Shown here: positions 36,751 through 49,011 of the stretch, one piece after another
Layout: each line of letters begins with the position of its first letter
How positions within the stretch are numbered: position 1 is the stretch's first letter
The notes under the pieces: model-generated
Told to the model about the DNA's origin: nothing
Databases searched by the model: none
Seen by the model: only the letters and a program-made list of their open reading frames with translations
Source of the DNA: JAENVU01 sp963756815
Lineage (GTDB): Bacteria > Actinomycetota > Acidimicrobiia > IMCC26256 > JAENVU01
Assembly (NCBI GenBank): GCA_963756815.1
Contig: CAVWPR010000061.1
Span: 1-64,000, forward strand
Length of the DNA stretch: 64,000 nt
Direction of reading: 5' to 3'
Position numbers and translations under genes: made by a program

Positions 36751-37323
36751 ATGAAGCGCACCTCCTCCCTCCGGCGGATGCTCGGCACCGGCCTCGGCTG
36801 CGTGGTGCTCGGCGCCACGGTCGTGGCGATGGCGGCACCGGCCGGCGCCGCCGACGCACCGAATGCCACGGGCGCCCGCCACCCACGTGTCCACCTGACC
36901 GCCGAGCAGAAGCAGTGCCTGTCCCAGCAGGGCATCACCCGGCCCATCCGCCCGCTCACCCCCGAGAAGGTCGCCCAGATCAAGGCCGCGGCCAAGGCCT
37001 GCGACATCAAGGTCCCGCTCCGCCGCCACCTGCTGACCGCCGAGCAGAAGCAGTGCCTGTCCCAGCAGGGCATCACCCGGCCCATCCGCCCGCTGACCCC
37101 CGAGAAGGTCGCCCAGATCAAGGCCGCGGCCAAGGCCTGCGACATCAAGCTCCCGCTCCGCCGCCACCTGCTGACCGCCGAGCAGAAGCAGTGCCTGTCC
37201 CAGCAGGGCATCACCCGGCCCATCCGCCCGCTGACCCCCGAGAAGGTCGCCCAGATCAAGACCGCGGCGGCTGCCTGCGGTGTGCAGCTTCCCGAGAAGT
37301 TCGGGGCGAAGGTCACCGCCTGA
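36751..37323 (+). CDS. Secreted protein of three tandem 46-residue Cys-containing repeats
   Basis: A 190-residue protein that I cannot name. A Sec-type signal peptide fills residues 1-34 (MKRTSSLRRMLGTGLGC, hydrophobic VVLGATVVAMA, cleavage after AGA). Three almost identical units starting LTAEQKQCLSQQGITRPIRP follow, each with two Cys (KQCLSQQG and AKACDIK), probably one disulfide per unit. The third ends with the diverged AAAACGVQLPEK. The ACG/ACD end resembles short C-x-n-ACG repeats that I remember from other actinobacterial secreted proteins. AAGGAG stands 7 bases before the ATG, and a strong terminator follows. The DNA of the repeats is also nearly identical, so the duplication is recent or is kept uniform by recombination. 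Confidence 0.82.
   Translation: MKRTSSLRRMLGTGLGCVVLGATVVAMAAPAGAADAPNATGARHPRVHLTAEQKQCLSQQGITRPIRPLTPEKVAQIKAAAKACDIKVPLRRHLLTAEQKQCLSQQGITRPIRPLTPEKVAQIKAAAKACDIKLPLRRHLLTAEQKQCLSQQGITRPIRPLTPEKVAQIKTAAAACGVQLPEKFGAKVTA
36895..37308 (+). repeat. Three 138-bp tandem repeats within the secreted protein gene
   Basis: Units begin at 36895, 37033 and 37171, exactly 138 bases apart. Units one and two differ at only a few bases; unit three diverges in its last 50 bases. Confidence 0.95.
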
Positions 37324-37344
37324 TCACCCGTTCCGACCGACGGA

Positions 37345-37370
37345 CGAGGCGCCCCTCCGGGGGCGCCTCG
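37345..37370. terminator. Strong bidirectional hairpin terminator
   Basis: Arms CGAGGCGCCCC (37345-37355) and GGGGCGCCTCG (37360-37370) pair perfectly over 11 bases around a TCCG loop. It lies between the 3' ends of the repeat-protein gene and the convergent P-type ATPase gene and can serve both. No long T-run follows. Confidence 0.85.
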
Positions 37371-37386
37371 TTCGCGTCCGGGTCGG

Positions 37387-39849
37387 TCAGGACGCCGGCG
37401 GTGTCGCGACGGGCGAAGCCAGGTGGTCCTCGGTGCGCACGGCTTCGTCGTCGGCCGTGCGCGTCGACTCGCGAATACGGCGGGTCGCGAGCTCGATGAG
37501 CACACATCCCGCGATCGCGCAGCCGAGTCCGATCGTGAGCAGCTCGTCGCTCGGAATCGTCAGGTTGAACGCGTCGCGCAGCGCCGGGATCGAGAGGACG
37601 CTCACCGCACCGGCGATCATCGCCAGCACCAACGCGGCGCGGTAGCGGGTGAAGGGTCGGGCCAGGATCACGAGCACGTAGAGCGCGATGACGAGCAGGA
37701 CCATGAAGGCGAGCGTGCGAGCTTCACGACTGGTCGCGTCGTCCGATCTCGCGAGCGCGTACGCGGTGTAGACCGCGATCGCGGCGATGGTGCCGGCGGG
37801 GATGGCGAAGCGCAGCACGCGCCCGACGAAGCCGGGCACGTACCGACGCGTGTTCGGTCCCAGGGCCAGGAAGAATCCGGGTGTCCCGATCGTGAACCAC
37901 GAGATGACGGTGAAGTGCCGAGGCAGGAACGGGTAGGGCCACCCGGTCACGACCGTCGCCACGGAGAAGAGCGCGGCGTACGCCGTCTTGGTCAGGAACA
38001 GGTTCGACGAGCGCTCGATGTTGGCCGTGACCCGCCGGCCCTCCGCGACGACGCCCGGCAGTGTCGCGAACTTGCCCTCGAGCAGCACCAGCTGCGCGAC
38101 CGACCGGGTCGCCGCGGCGCCCGAGCCCATGGCCACACCGATGTCGGCGTCCTTGAGCGCCAGCGCGTCGTTCACGCCGTCTCCCGTCATCGCCACGACG
38201 TGGCCGCGTGACTGGAGTGCCTTCACCATCGCCCGCTTCTGCTGCGGGGTGACGCGCCCGAAGACGGAGTGCGTCTCGAGCACCTCGGCCAGCGCGTCCT
38301 CGTCGTCGTCCGGGAGCTCGCGTGCGTCGAACGGCTCGCCGACCTCGAGGCCGACCTTCCGCGCCACGGCCCCGACGGTCCGGGGGTTGTCACCCGAGAT
38401 GACCTTCAGCGCCACGCCCTGGGCGCGGAAATACTCGAGGGTCTCCGCCGCGTCGGGTCGGACCTGTTCGGCGAACAGCACCAGGGCGACGGCATCGAGC
38501 TCCGTGGGCAGCGTCTCGCCGTCCAGCGCACGGTCGCTCCGAGCCAGCAACAGGGTGCGACTCCCGGTGGCCGCGAGCTCGTCGGCCACCCGCCGAACCG
38601 CGCTCCGGGCATCCGTCCACACCATCTCGGGTGCGCCGATGACCCAGCTCCCCTGATCGGCGAAGGCGACCGCGCTCCACTTGCGCGCCGACGAGAACGG
38701 CACCGCGTCGGTGCGCCGCCAGCCAGGGTCGTCGAACGCGGCGGCGATCGCATCGAGCGTCCCGTTGCGGTTGTCGTCGGCGGCCAGCGCGCCGAGCGCC
38801 GCGGCGGCCTCGTCCTCGCCGTGCGTCCCGAGCGGCTGCACCCGGTCGAACACGATCGAACCCTCGGTGAGGGTGCCGGTCTTGTCGAGGCACACGACGT
38901 CGACGCGGGCCAGACCCTCGACCGCCGGCAGCTCCTGCACCAGCACCTTGCGCCGGGCGAGGATGATCGTGGCCACACCGAACGCGACCGAGGTCAGGAG
39001 CACGAGACCTTCGGGCACCATCCCGACGACGCCGGCCACCGCGCCCGTGATCGCCGACGGCACGTCGCCGTCCTGCAGCTCGCGCCAGAAGAGGATCGGG
39101 CCGATCACGAGGATCAACCACGTGACGTACCGGAGGATCAGGTTGACGCCGTCGACGAGCTCCGACTTCGTCACCGTGAAGCGGCGGGCCTCCTGCGCGA
39201 TCTTGCGGGCGTAGGAGTCGGCGCCGACCGCGGTGACCTGCATCCGGCCTGCGCCGGCGACCACGAAGCTGCCCGAGAGCGCGCGGTCGTCGGGTCGCTT
39301 CGCGATCGCGTCGGCCTCGCCCGTGAGCAGGGACTCGTCGAGCTCGAGCCCGCTCGACTCGGTGACCACGCCGTCGGTGGGGAGCTGGTCGCCGGTGCGG
39401 AGGTCGAGCACGTCGTCGAGAACCACGGTGCCGACGTCGATGTCGCGGGTCTCGCCGTCGCGCACGGCGCGCGCGATCGGGGCGCTCAACACCGCGAGCT
39501 GGTCGAGCTTGCGCTTGGCGAGGACCTCCTGGACGATCCCGATGAGCGAGTTGACGACGATCACGATGCCGAAGAGCGCGTCGGTCGGTGACCCGAACGC
39601 CAGGATCAGCACGAGCATCGTGCCGAGGATGGCGTTGAAGCGGGTGAAGACGTTGGCCCGCACGATCTCGGTGATCGTCCGGCTCGTGCGGTCGCCGGTG
39701 TCGTTCACCTCGCCGCGCGCCACCCGCTCGGCGACCTCGGCCGCAGTCAGCCCGCCCGCCGCCGTGCGGCGGCGCGCCTCCGAGTCCGCGCCCGCGACCC
39801 TCGTGCTGGCATCGCCGAGCGCGTCGCCGAGCACGTCGTCGGGAGCCAC
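37387..39849 (-). CDS. P-type cation-transporting ATPase, CtpE-like
   Basis: An 820-residue intact P-type ATPase. The order is an N-terminal cytosolic part, spans near residues 80-105, the actuator motif LLTGEAD near 176, spans near 240-285, MVPEGLVLLTSVAFGV (the intramembrane ion site), the phosphorylation site DKTGTLTEG at about 322, KVISGDNPRTV, and MTGDGVNDALALKDADIGVAMGSG, then about six C-terminal spans. The MVPEGL site and short loops match mycobacterial CtpE, reported to import calcium; the ion here is inferred. The GTG at 39849 has TACGGT 7 bases upstream. Confidence 0.9.
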   Translation of the reverse strand: MAPDDVLGDALGDASTRVAGADSEARRRTAAGGLTAAEVAERVARGEVNDTGDRTSRTITEIVRANVFTRFNAILGTMLVLILAFGSPTDALFGIVIVVNSLIGIVQEVLAKRKLDQLAVLSAPIARAVRDGETRDIDVGTVVLDDVLDLRTGDQLPTDGVVTESSGLELDESLLTGEADAIAKRPDDRALSGSFVVAGAGRMQVTAVGADSYARKIAQEARRFTVTKSELVDGVNLILRYVTWLILVIGPILFWRELQDGDVPSAITGAVAGVVGMVPEGLVLLTSVAFGVATIILARRKVLVQELPAVEGLARVDVVCLDKTGTLTEGSIVFDRVQPLGTHGEDEAAAALGALAADDNRNGTLDAIAAAFDDPGWRRTDAVPFSSARKWSAVAFADQGSWVIGAPEMVWTDARSAVRRVADELAATGSRTLLLARSDRALDGETLPTELDAVALVLFAEQVRPDAAETLEYFRAQGVALKVISGDNPRTVGAVARKVGLEVGEPFDARELPDDDEDALAEVLETHSVFGRVTPQQKRAMVKALQSRGHVVAMTGDGVNDALALKDADIGVAMGSGAAATRSVAQLVLLEGKFATLPGVVAEGRRVTANIERSSNLFLTKTAYAALFSVATVVTGWPYPFLPRHFTVISWFTIGTPGFFLALGPNTRRYVPGFVGRVLRFAIPAGTIAAIAVYTAYALARSDDATSREARTLAFMVLLVIALYVLVILARPFTRYRAALVLAMIAGAVSVLSIPALRDAFNLTIPSDELLTIGLGCAIAGCVLIELATRRIRESTRTADDEAVRTEDHLASPVATPPAS

Positions 39850-39856
39850 GGCGCCG

Positions 39857-39862
39857 ACCGTA
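39857..39862 (-). promoter_or_regulatory. -10 box (TACGGT) of the P-type ATPase gene
   Basis: Read on the minus strand, TACGGTCGGCGCCGTG places the box 7 bases before the GTG start. Confidence 0.55.
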
Positions 39863-39945
39863 GTGCCCGGGTCCGCACCGGGCGCGCGAGGACCATTTCG
39901 TCCGAGATGGGAAATACCCTCTCGAGGCCGGTGGACTTTCCGCCG

Positions 39946-41836
39946 ATGCAGGGCCAGATGACGGCGACCACCGCCCCATCCCTGTCGGCGCGCGCGCCCG
40001 ATCAGGGTCTTGCGGCCGCGTACACCCTCGGGTGTGCGGGGCTCCTCGTCGCGGGCTCGGCCACCGCAGGGCGCGGCGGCACCGTGCTCCGCGCGCTGGT
40101 CGGGATCCTCGCGGTCGCCGCGCTCCTGCGGCGCGCCCGGCGCACCTCTCGGATCGGCACCAATCCGTGGCTCTGCCTCGCCGCCGGGCTCTCGCTCGCG
40201 GTCGAGCGCGGCGACCGTCGCCTCGTTCGCACGCGCCGTCGGCGACACGCCGCCGCTCTGGAGCGCGTGGATGGCGTTCTCCGGCTACGTGATCCTCGGC
40301 GTCGGCTTCCTGATCCTCGCGCGGGTCACCGTCGAGACCGCGAGTCGCACGGCGTTCCTCGACGGTGCGGTGATCGGCACCGCCACGGTGATGCTCCTGT
40401 GGGTGTCCCTGATCGCGCCGATGCACACCGAGACCATGGACCTCGCCCACCGCATCACGCTCACGATGGCGCCGGTCCGCGACGGCGTCCTCGTCGCCAT
40501 CCTCGCGTGGATCGCGCTCGCGCCCGGTCGGCGGACGACGGCCCTGCGCCTGCTCGCGCTCGCAGTCGGGATCCTGCTGGCCGCCGACATCGTCGGGAGC
40601 ACCGCACGGAACTTCGACGCCGACGTCTCCCTCTACCTCGAGGTGATCCGGGCCTCCGCCTGGTCCCTCTTCGGGCTCGCGGCGTTGGTCTCGACCCGCG
40701 AGCTGCGCATCGAGGCCCGCCCCGACACGACACCCGACCACCCCGCGCGCTCGGTGCTCATCGGCGTGGCGCTGCTCATGGGTCCGGTCGCGGCCGTCGT
40801 CGGGGACCTCTCGACCGTCGACGGGATGGTCATGATCGGCGTCTGCTCCACCCTGCTGGCGCTCGGCGTGATGGCTCGCTTCGTGAACCTCGTGCACCAG
40901 AACCGGCGGGCCCACGCCGCCACCGCGATCAGCGAACGACGGTTCCGCATGCTGGCGGACAGCGCGCCGGTCGGGATCTTCGAGCTCGCGCGCGGGATGC
41001 GCGTGACCTACGCGAATGCCGAGGGGTCCCGGCTGCTGGGGCACGGCGTCGTGGGCGGCTCGGTCGACGAGATGCTGGCGAACGTGGACCGGTCGAGCCG
41101 CGAGTCGTTCCTGGACGCGCTCGACGCCGTCGCCCGCGGCGAACCCGCGTCCGCGGAGCTCCAGCTCGCGCATTCCGGTGACGACCGTTGGGTCGCGTGG
41201 CAGGGCGTCCCCGTTCCGACGCCCGGGCCACGGCTCCCGATGGCCTTCGCGTCGACGCTCGACATCACCGCCCTCAAGCAGGCGCAGGCGGCCCTCGCGC
41301 GACAGGCGACCCACGATCCCCTCACCGGGCTCCCGAACCGCCGCCTGCTCATCGACGGGCTCATCGACGCCCTCGCCGATCTCGGGCGTGGCCACCGCAC
41401 CGGCACCGTGGCGCTGATGTTCATCGACCTCGACCGCTTCAAGCTCGTCAACGACGTGCTCGGTCACGACGCCGGCGACGCGCTGCTCCGGACCGCCGCG
41501 GCCCGGCTACGGAACGCGGTGCGGGCGCACGACATGGTGGCCCGCTTCGGCGGCGACGAGTTCGTCGTCCTCATGCAGCACGTCGCCGACCGCGGCGAGC
41601 TCCACGACGTCGCGCAACGGATCCTGGACGCGATCGCCTCGCCGATCCAGATCGGCGGCGAGACCGCCGAGGTCGGCGCGAGCGTCGGCATCGCGACGGC
41701 GGCCGGACCCGACGACGACCCCGACGCGCTCGTCCGCAACGCCGACGCCGCGATGTACCGGGCCAAGGAGCACGGCCGCGGCCGCTACGAGTTCTTCCGG
41801 TCCGACGGCGCGCGCGCCGAACACCGCATGCTCTGA
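39946..41836 (+). CDS. Membrane diguanylate cyclase with PAS domain, frameshifted
   Basis: About 630 residues. The N-terminal 300 residues contain around eight hydrophobic spans. A PAS domain begins SERRFRMLADSAPVGIFEL and ends near LDITALKQAQAAL. The GGDEF domain starts RQATHDPLTGLPNRRLL, has FIDLDRFKLVNDVLGH and the intact active site RFGGDEFVVL. The inhibitory site RAHD sits exactly five residues before GGDEF, so feedback inhibition by c-di-GMP is expected. One extra G near 40203 splits the N-terminal spans. The start is uncertain: ATGs at 39907, 39946 and 39958 are possible. It is the only c-di-GMP gene in the window. Confidence 0.87.
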
Positions 41837-41880
41837 GAACTGCACGAGCCGGGCGCTGCCCGAGGCGACAGACTCGGCGC

Positions 41881-42313
41881 GTGAGCAGGTACTCCTTCGG
41901 CGACACCGAGCTCGCGGCCGAGCGGCTCCGGATCCTCGACACGGTGTTCGCACCCCCACGCGGCGGTGACCGGCATCGACGCGTCGGCGGCGTTCCTCGC
42001 CACCGCCCGGATCGCGGTGCCGACAGCGCGCTTCATCGTCGCGAGCGTCGACCCGTGGTTCGCCCGCTACGAGGCGCTCTCGGCCGCCCGGGTCGCGGCG
42101 GCCGATGCGAACCTCTCCGCCGGCACCGACATCACTGCCGCGATCCCCGCGCGGGACGCGATCGTCGTCGATCGCGTGATCACCCTCGATCTCGCCGCCG
42201 GCGAGGCGGCGGCGATGTTCTGGCGCAACCTCGCCACGTGGGGGTCCGACGCGGTCGTCTGTCGCAGGGGACCGCATCGACATCCGGGACGTCGATCCGT
42301 CCGGCGGGCATGA
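41881..42313 (+). pseudogene. Degenerate SAM-dependent methyltransferase-like gene
   Basis: The N-terminal SRYSFGDTELAAERLRIL and the later VTGIDASAAFLATAR plus PTARFIVASVD look like the start and the post-motif-I region of class I methyltransferases. The GxGxG motif that should lie between them is absent, so about 30 codons seem deleted. One surplus C in a run of five (41950-41955) also shifts the frame. The remaining part (VVDRVITLDLAAGEAAAMFWRNLATWGSDAVV) does not match what I expect of the family. Real decay is more likely here than in other broken genes. The 500 bases between the GGDEF gene and the cupin hold nothing else. Confidence 0.45.
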
Positions 42314-42338
42314 TGTCGGCGACTCAGGAGGTCGTTCG

Positions 42339-42719
42339 ATGGATGTCCGCAACGTCGCAGAGGTCGAGCCGGAGGTGGAGCACAACGGCACCGTGCCGGT
42401 GTGGTGGCTCATCAGGCCCAGGGAGATGTTCGACCTGACCGAGGGCGGCTACCTCGAGCTCGCCAACGAGTTCGAGGTCGCGGTCGGCGGCGAGGTGTTC
42501 CCGCACTCACATCCCACGCACGAGTTCTATTTCGTGATGACCGGCGAGGGGACCATGGTCATCGACGGCGAGGAGCGGAACGTGGCGCCCGGCGACCTCA
42601 TCCACATCCCGCCGGACACGGTTCACAGCCTCCGCCCGACCGATGCCGCGCCGATCCACTGCTTCTGCTTCGCGGTCGGCGTCAAGGGCGCACCCCCCAT
42701 CGACTACACCACGCACTGA
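42339..42719 (+). CDS. Single-domain cupin
   Basis: A 126-residue beta-barrel protein. Motif 1 is FPHSHPTHEFYFVMTGEGTM with the His-x-His and Glu metal ligands, motif 2 is APGDLIHIPPDTVHSLRP with the last His. An AGGAGG ribosome site precedes the ATG. It could be a small isomerase, dioxygenase or sensor; nothing nearby specifies which. Confidence 0.87.
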   Translation: MDVRNVAEVEPEVEHNGTVPVWWLIRPREMFDLTEGGYLELANEFEVAVGGEVFPHSHPTHEFYFVMTGEGTMVIDGEERNVAPGDLIHIPPDTVHSLRPTDAAPIHCFCFAVGVKGAPPIDYTTH

Positions 42720-42921
42720 CACGCGACGCGTCCGAGAACACCCGGCACGGTGCTGACACCCTCGTGTCGCTCGCATCACGGCGCGTCGGGCCAGCCGCGA
42801 TCTCCGACGCCACCCCGCAGCGGCGTTCGGGCCTTGGTCCACGACGCCGACCGACGGTCGATCAACCCGTCGGGGACGGCAACGGGACCCGACCGCCCGC
42901 CAGCGCGCGGTCGTCCTCGGG

Positions 42922-46195
<3,274 letters not shown>

Positions 46196-46225
46196 CGTCC
46201 TGGCTCTCCGCCCGGTGGGACGACG

Positions 46226-46246
46226 ACCGTAGCGAACACCTGTTCG
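46226..46246 (-). promoter_or_regulatory. LexA (SOS) box and -10 of dnaE2
   Basis: CGAACACCTGTTCG (46233-46246) matches the actinobacterial CGAAC-N4-GTTCG SOS box. Read on the minus strand, TACGGT (46231-46226) follows it after a single base, so LexA would sit over the promoter. Confidence 0.88.
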
Positions 46247-46338
46247 CACTGTCCAGGGCGCCCCTCGGCGGACTTTGCGTTCCCTGCAGACCGAGAACCG
46301 CGTGCCAGAGCCGCAACGTCGGTGGGGGCGCCCCCCGC

Positions 46339-46820
46339 TCAGACGCCCGCGTGCCAGATCGTGTGGTGCGGTGCGGGGTCGCCGTGGCCGGTCGTGCGGG
46401 TCAGGAGGACCCGGCCCACCGAGAGCTCGAACAGCGTCTGGGCCGCGAGGTCCTCCTCGCGCATCGGGATCTGCGACCGCTCGGCGAGGAACTGCGCGAC
46501 GAGCCGGGCCCGCAGGTCGGCGTCGTCGACCACGCGTCGCGTCGCCGGTGACCATGAACGCGTCCTCGTTGTCGTCGCACGGGAACGAGTGCATCGCGTA
46601 GCGACCGTCGCGCTCGAGGTCCCGACACTTCGGGCCCGGCACGATGAACGCGAACAACCGGTCGTCCGCGAGCACGGGACACATGGGATTGAGCCGCGGG
46701 CCACCGTCGGCGCGCACGGTCGCGAGGAACGCGAGACCCGACGCCCACCTGGTACAGCAGGTCCCGACCCGCGGTCGCGAGGTCGGGTCGGAGCTCGGTG
46801 AGGTCGCGCCACGTCGCCAT
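46339..46820 (-). CDS. PPOX family protein, frameshifted
   Basis: About 160 residues of split-barrel flavoprotein-like sequence: MATWRDLTELRPDLA at the start, FLATVRADGGPRLNPMCPVLADDRLFAFIV, then DLERDGRYAMHSFPCDDNEDAFMVTG, and DLRARLVAQFLAERSQ with LFELSVGRVLLTRTT in the C-terminal part. The three parts are in successive frames, with single-base surpluses near 46745 and 46535. Members usually bind FMN or F420; the substrate is unknown. It is divergent from a GNAT gene. Confidence 0.75.
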
Positions 46821-46881
46821 GTCCCGGACCCTGATGGAATTCCGGCGGCTTCGCAACCGGCTCGCGGCCACACTGGGCGGG

Positions 46882-47358
46882 ATGTCGACCGTCGAGATCC
46901 GCACGCTGACCACCGACGAGTGGGCGCTCCTGCGCGACGTCCGCTTCGCATCGCTGCGGGACGCGCCCGAGGCGTTCACGTCGACCGTCGAGCGGGAGCA
47001 GGACTACCCGCCCGAGGTGTGGCAACTGCGGACCGGGAACTCCGCGATCGCGTTCGTCGACGGCGCGCCCGCCGGCATCGTCGGCTGGCTCCGTCCCGAG
47101 GGCGGCGACCACACCGTCCTCGTCGGCATGTGGGTCCACCCCGAGCAGCGACGGCGCGGCATCGCGTCCGGTCTCGTCGATCACGTCGTCGCCGCGACCA
47201 CCGGTGAGCGCCTGGTGCTGCACGTCCTCCCGACCAACGTCCGGGCGCAGACGCTGTACCGCGCGTCCGGCTTCGTCCCCGACGGCACCGACGAGTTCGA
47301 CGGCGTCACCGCGTTCCGCCTGCGCCACGATCCCGCCGCGGCCAGACTCACGACATGA
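46882..47358 (+). CDS. GNAT family N-acetyltransferase
   Basis: A 158-residue acetyltransferase. RFASLRDAPEAFTSTVERE is typical of one GNAT subgroup, VGMWVHPEQRRRGIASGLVDHV holds the acetyl-CoA loop (RRRGIA), and LHVLPTNVRAQTLYRASGFV the C-terminal strand. The start at 46882 is chosen where the conserved sequence begins (MSTVEIRTLT). Its stop overlaps the ATG of the DUF3237 gene as ATGA. The substrate is unknown. Confidence 0.87.
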   Translation: MSTVEIRTLTTDEWALLRDVRFASLRDAPEAFTSTVEREQDYPPEVWQLRTGNSAIAFVDGAPAGIVGWLRPEGGDHTVLVGMWVHPEQRRRGIASGLVDHVVAATTGERLVLHVLPTNVRAQTLYRASGFVPDGTDEFDGVTAFRLRHDPAAARLTT

Positions 47359-47785
47359 GCATCGAACTCGTCCCGCTGTGCACCGCGACCATCCGGCTCG
47401 CCGAGCCGTTCTTCCTCCCTGAGACACCGCTCGGCACGCGCGTCATCGCGGAGTGCCGTCTCGTTCGACGTCGCCGGTGACCGCGTCCGCGGTCACATGA
47501 AGGGCCACGCCGCCGCCGACTGGCTCACCCTCGACGGCCGGTTCCAGGGCACGCTCGACGTCCGCACGCTCGTGGAGACCGACGACGGCGCGCTGGTCTT
47601 CGTCAGCTACCGCGGCCGCATCGACCTCTCCGCCGGTCCGGACGCGGCGACGTCGTACGCGGCGCCGCTCTTCGACACCGGTGACGAGCGCTACCTCTGG
47701 CTCAACCGGATCCAGGCGATCGCGAAGGGCGCGCTCTCGGACGGTGGCACCAAGCTCGTGTACGAGGTCTGCGAGGTGCGCCTGA
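47355..47785 (+). CDS. DUF3237 family protein, frameshifted
   Basis: About 143 residues: MSIELVPLCTATIRLAEP at the start, FDVAGDRVRGHMKGHAAADW, then LDVRTLVETDDGALVFVSYRGRID, RYLWLNRIQAIAKG and a C-terminal LVYEVCEVR, as in DUF3237 proteins. One extra C near 47457 splits it, and another near 47782 hides the stop: without it, EVR is followed by TGA at 47783-47785. As sequenced the frame would continue to 47829. Small barrel protein of unknown function, translationally coupled to the GNAT gene. Confidence 0.75.
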
Positions 47786-47788
47786 GGC

Positions 47789-48274
47789 TCAGGCGCCGTC
47801 GGCGAGCGCGTCCATGGCGTCGCCCGTGACGTCGGTAGAGCAGCCACGCCTCCATCGGCCGCGCGCCGAGCGACGCGGTAGAACGCGATCGACGGCTCGT
47901 TCCAGTCGAGCACGCTCCACTCGATCCGCCCGCACCTTCGTTGCCAGCGCGACGCGGCCGAGCTCCCTGAGGAGCGCGATGCCGTGGCCGGCGCCGCGGT
48001 GCTCCGGCCGCACGAACAGGTCCTCGAGGTGGATGCCCGGCCGGCCGAGGAACGTCGAGAAGTTGTGGAAGAAGAGCGCGAAGCCCACGGCGACGCCGTC
48101 GTCGCCCGCCGCGATCAGCACCTCGGCGAAGGGCTGCGGTCCGAAGAGATGGCCGGCCAGCTCGTCGGGGTCGAGCACCACCTCGTGGGCCAGGTGCTCG
48201 TACTCGGCGAGGGCGCCGATCAGCTCGACGATCGTGTCGACGTCGGAGGGCACGGCGGGACGGATCGAGGCCAC
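47789..48274 (-). CDS. GNAT family N-acetyltransferase, frameshifted
   Basis: About 160 residues: SIRPAVPSDVDTIVELIGALAEYEHL, VGFALFFHNFSTFLGRPGIHLEDLFVRPEHRG with the acetyl-CoA loop following as GAGHGIALL, then RVEWSVLDWNEPSIAFYR, LGARPMEAWLLYR and VTGDAMDALADGA in three different frames. Three single-base surpluses between 47815 and 47935 account for this. It resembles spermidine/diamine acetyltransferase-like proteins. The GTG at 48274 has TACCGT 5 bases upstream. Convergent with the DUF3237 gene. Confidence 0.75.
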   Translation of the reverse strand: MASIRPAVPSDVDTIVELIGALAEYEHLAHEVVLDPDELAGHLFGPQPFAEVLIAAGDDGVAVGFALFFHNFSTFLGRPGIHLEDLFVRPEHRGAGHGIALLRELGRVALATKVRADRVERARLERAVDRVLPRRSARGRWRRGCSTDVTGDAMDALADGA

Positions 48275-48279
48275 ACGGC

Positions 48280-48320
48280 ACGGTATCCAGACCCGGCCGC
48301 CGCACGGCGTCCCGTACGGT
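48280..48320. promoter_or_regulatory. Divergent leaderless -10 boxes, GNAT and MOSC genes
   Basis: Minus strand TACCGT (48280-48285) precedes the GNAT GTG by 5 bases; plus strand TACGGT (48315-48320) precedes the MOSC ATG at 48327 by 6 bases. Confidence 0.55.
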
Positions 48321-48326
48321 GACCCG

Positions 48327-49011
48327 ATGGACCTCACCCTCCGCCTGATCGAGACGCGTGTCGGTCGCCCACAGCCGCTCGGCGACCACGACACCACGAG
48401 CGCGATCGCCAAGGCGCCCGTGGGTCCGGAGCCGATCGTGCTCGACGAGGTCAACCTCGCCGGTGACGACCAGGCCGACCGCACCGTCCACGGCGGTCCC
48501 GACAAGGCCGTCTACTCCTACCCGTCCGAGCACGCGGTCGACTGGCAGGCCGACGGGTTCGCGATCGAGCCGGGCGGCGTCGGCGAGAACCTCGTCACCG
48601 CGGGTGCACGTGAGCGGGACGTCCGCATCGGCGACGTCTGGCGCTGGGGCGACGCGCGGGTGCAGATCTAGCCAGCCGCGCGCGCCGTGCTTCAAGCTGT
48701 CGCTGCACACGGCGCGCAAGGACGTCGGGCCCCGCATGATCGCGACCGGCCGCAGCGGTTGGTACCTGCGCGTGCTGGAACCCGCCACCGTCGACCCGCG
48801 CGGCGAGCTGGTGCTGGTCGAGCGGGACGACGACGCACCCACGGTGTTCGAGTGCTTCGCCGTCATGTTCCCTGGATTCCGCACCGAGGCCGACGACCCC
48901 GCGCTCGTCCGCCGCGTGCTCGCGGCACCCGCGCTGTCCGACGAGTGGTTCGGCTCGGTGGTGCACCGCAACCCGCACGCCGACGGCGGGGGTCAGCGCC
49001 GGACCGGGTAA
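48327..49011 (+). CDS. MOSC domain protein, frameshifted
   Basis: A 227-residue YiiM-like MOSC protein, a molybdenum-cofactor-sulfurase C-terminal-type fold. DDQADRTVHGGPDKAVYSYPSEH, FAIEPGGVGENLVTAG, GDVWRWGDARVQ and then, in the next frame, QPRAPCFKLSLHTARKD with the conserved Cys. One inserted T near 48669 changes ATC AGC into a reading with a premature TAG. The C-terminus has GWYLRVLEPATV and FCAV-like VFECFAVMF. Such proteins help detoxify N-hydroxylated bases or handle Moco sulfur. Overlaps the convergent DHFR-like gene by 19 bases. Confidence 0.88.

Noticed and set aside
36895..37308. Regularly spaced repeats that might suggest a CRISPR array
   Set aside because: Units are 138 bases, contiguous without spacers, and code for in-frame protein repeats after a signal peptide.
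36285..37505. A 406-residue minus-strand frame with repeated segments
   Set aside because: It is the antisense shadow of the vanW end and of the 46-residue repeats, with no start signal of its own.
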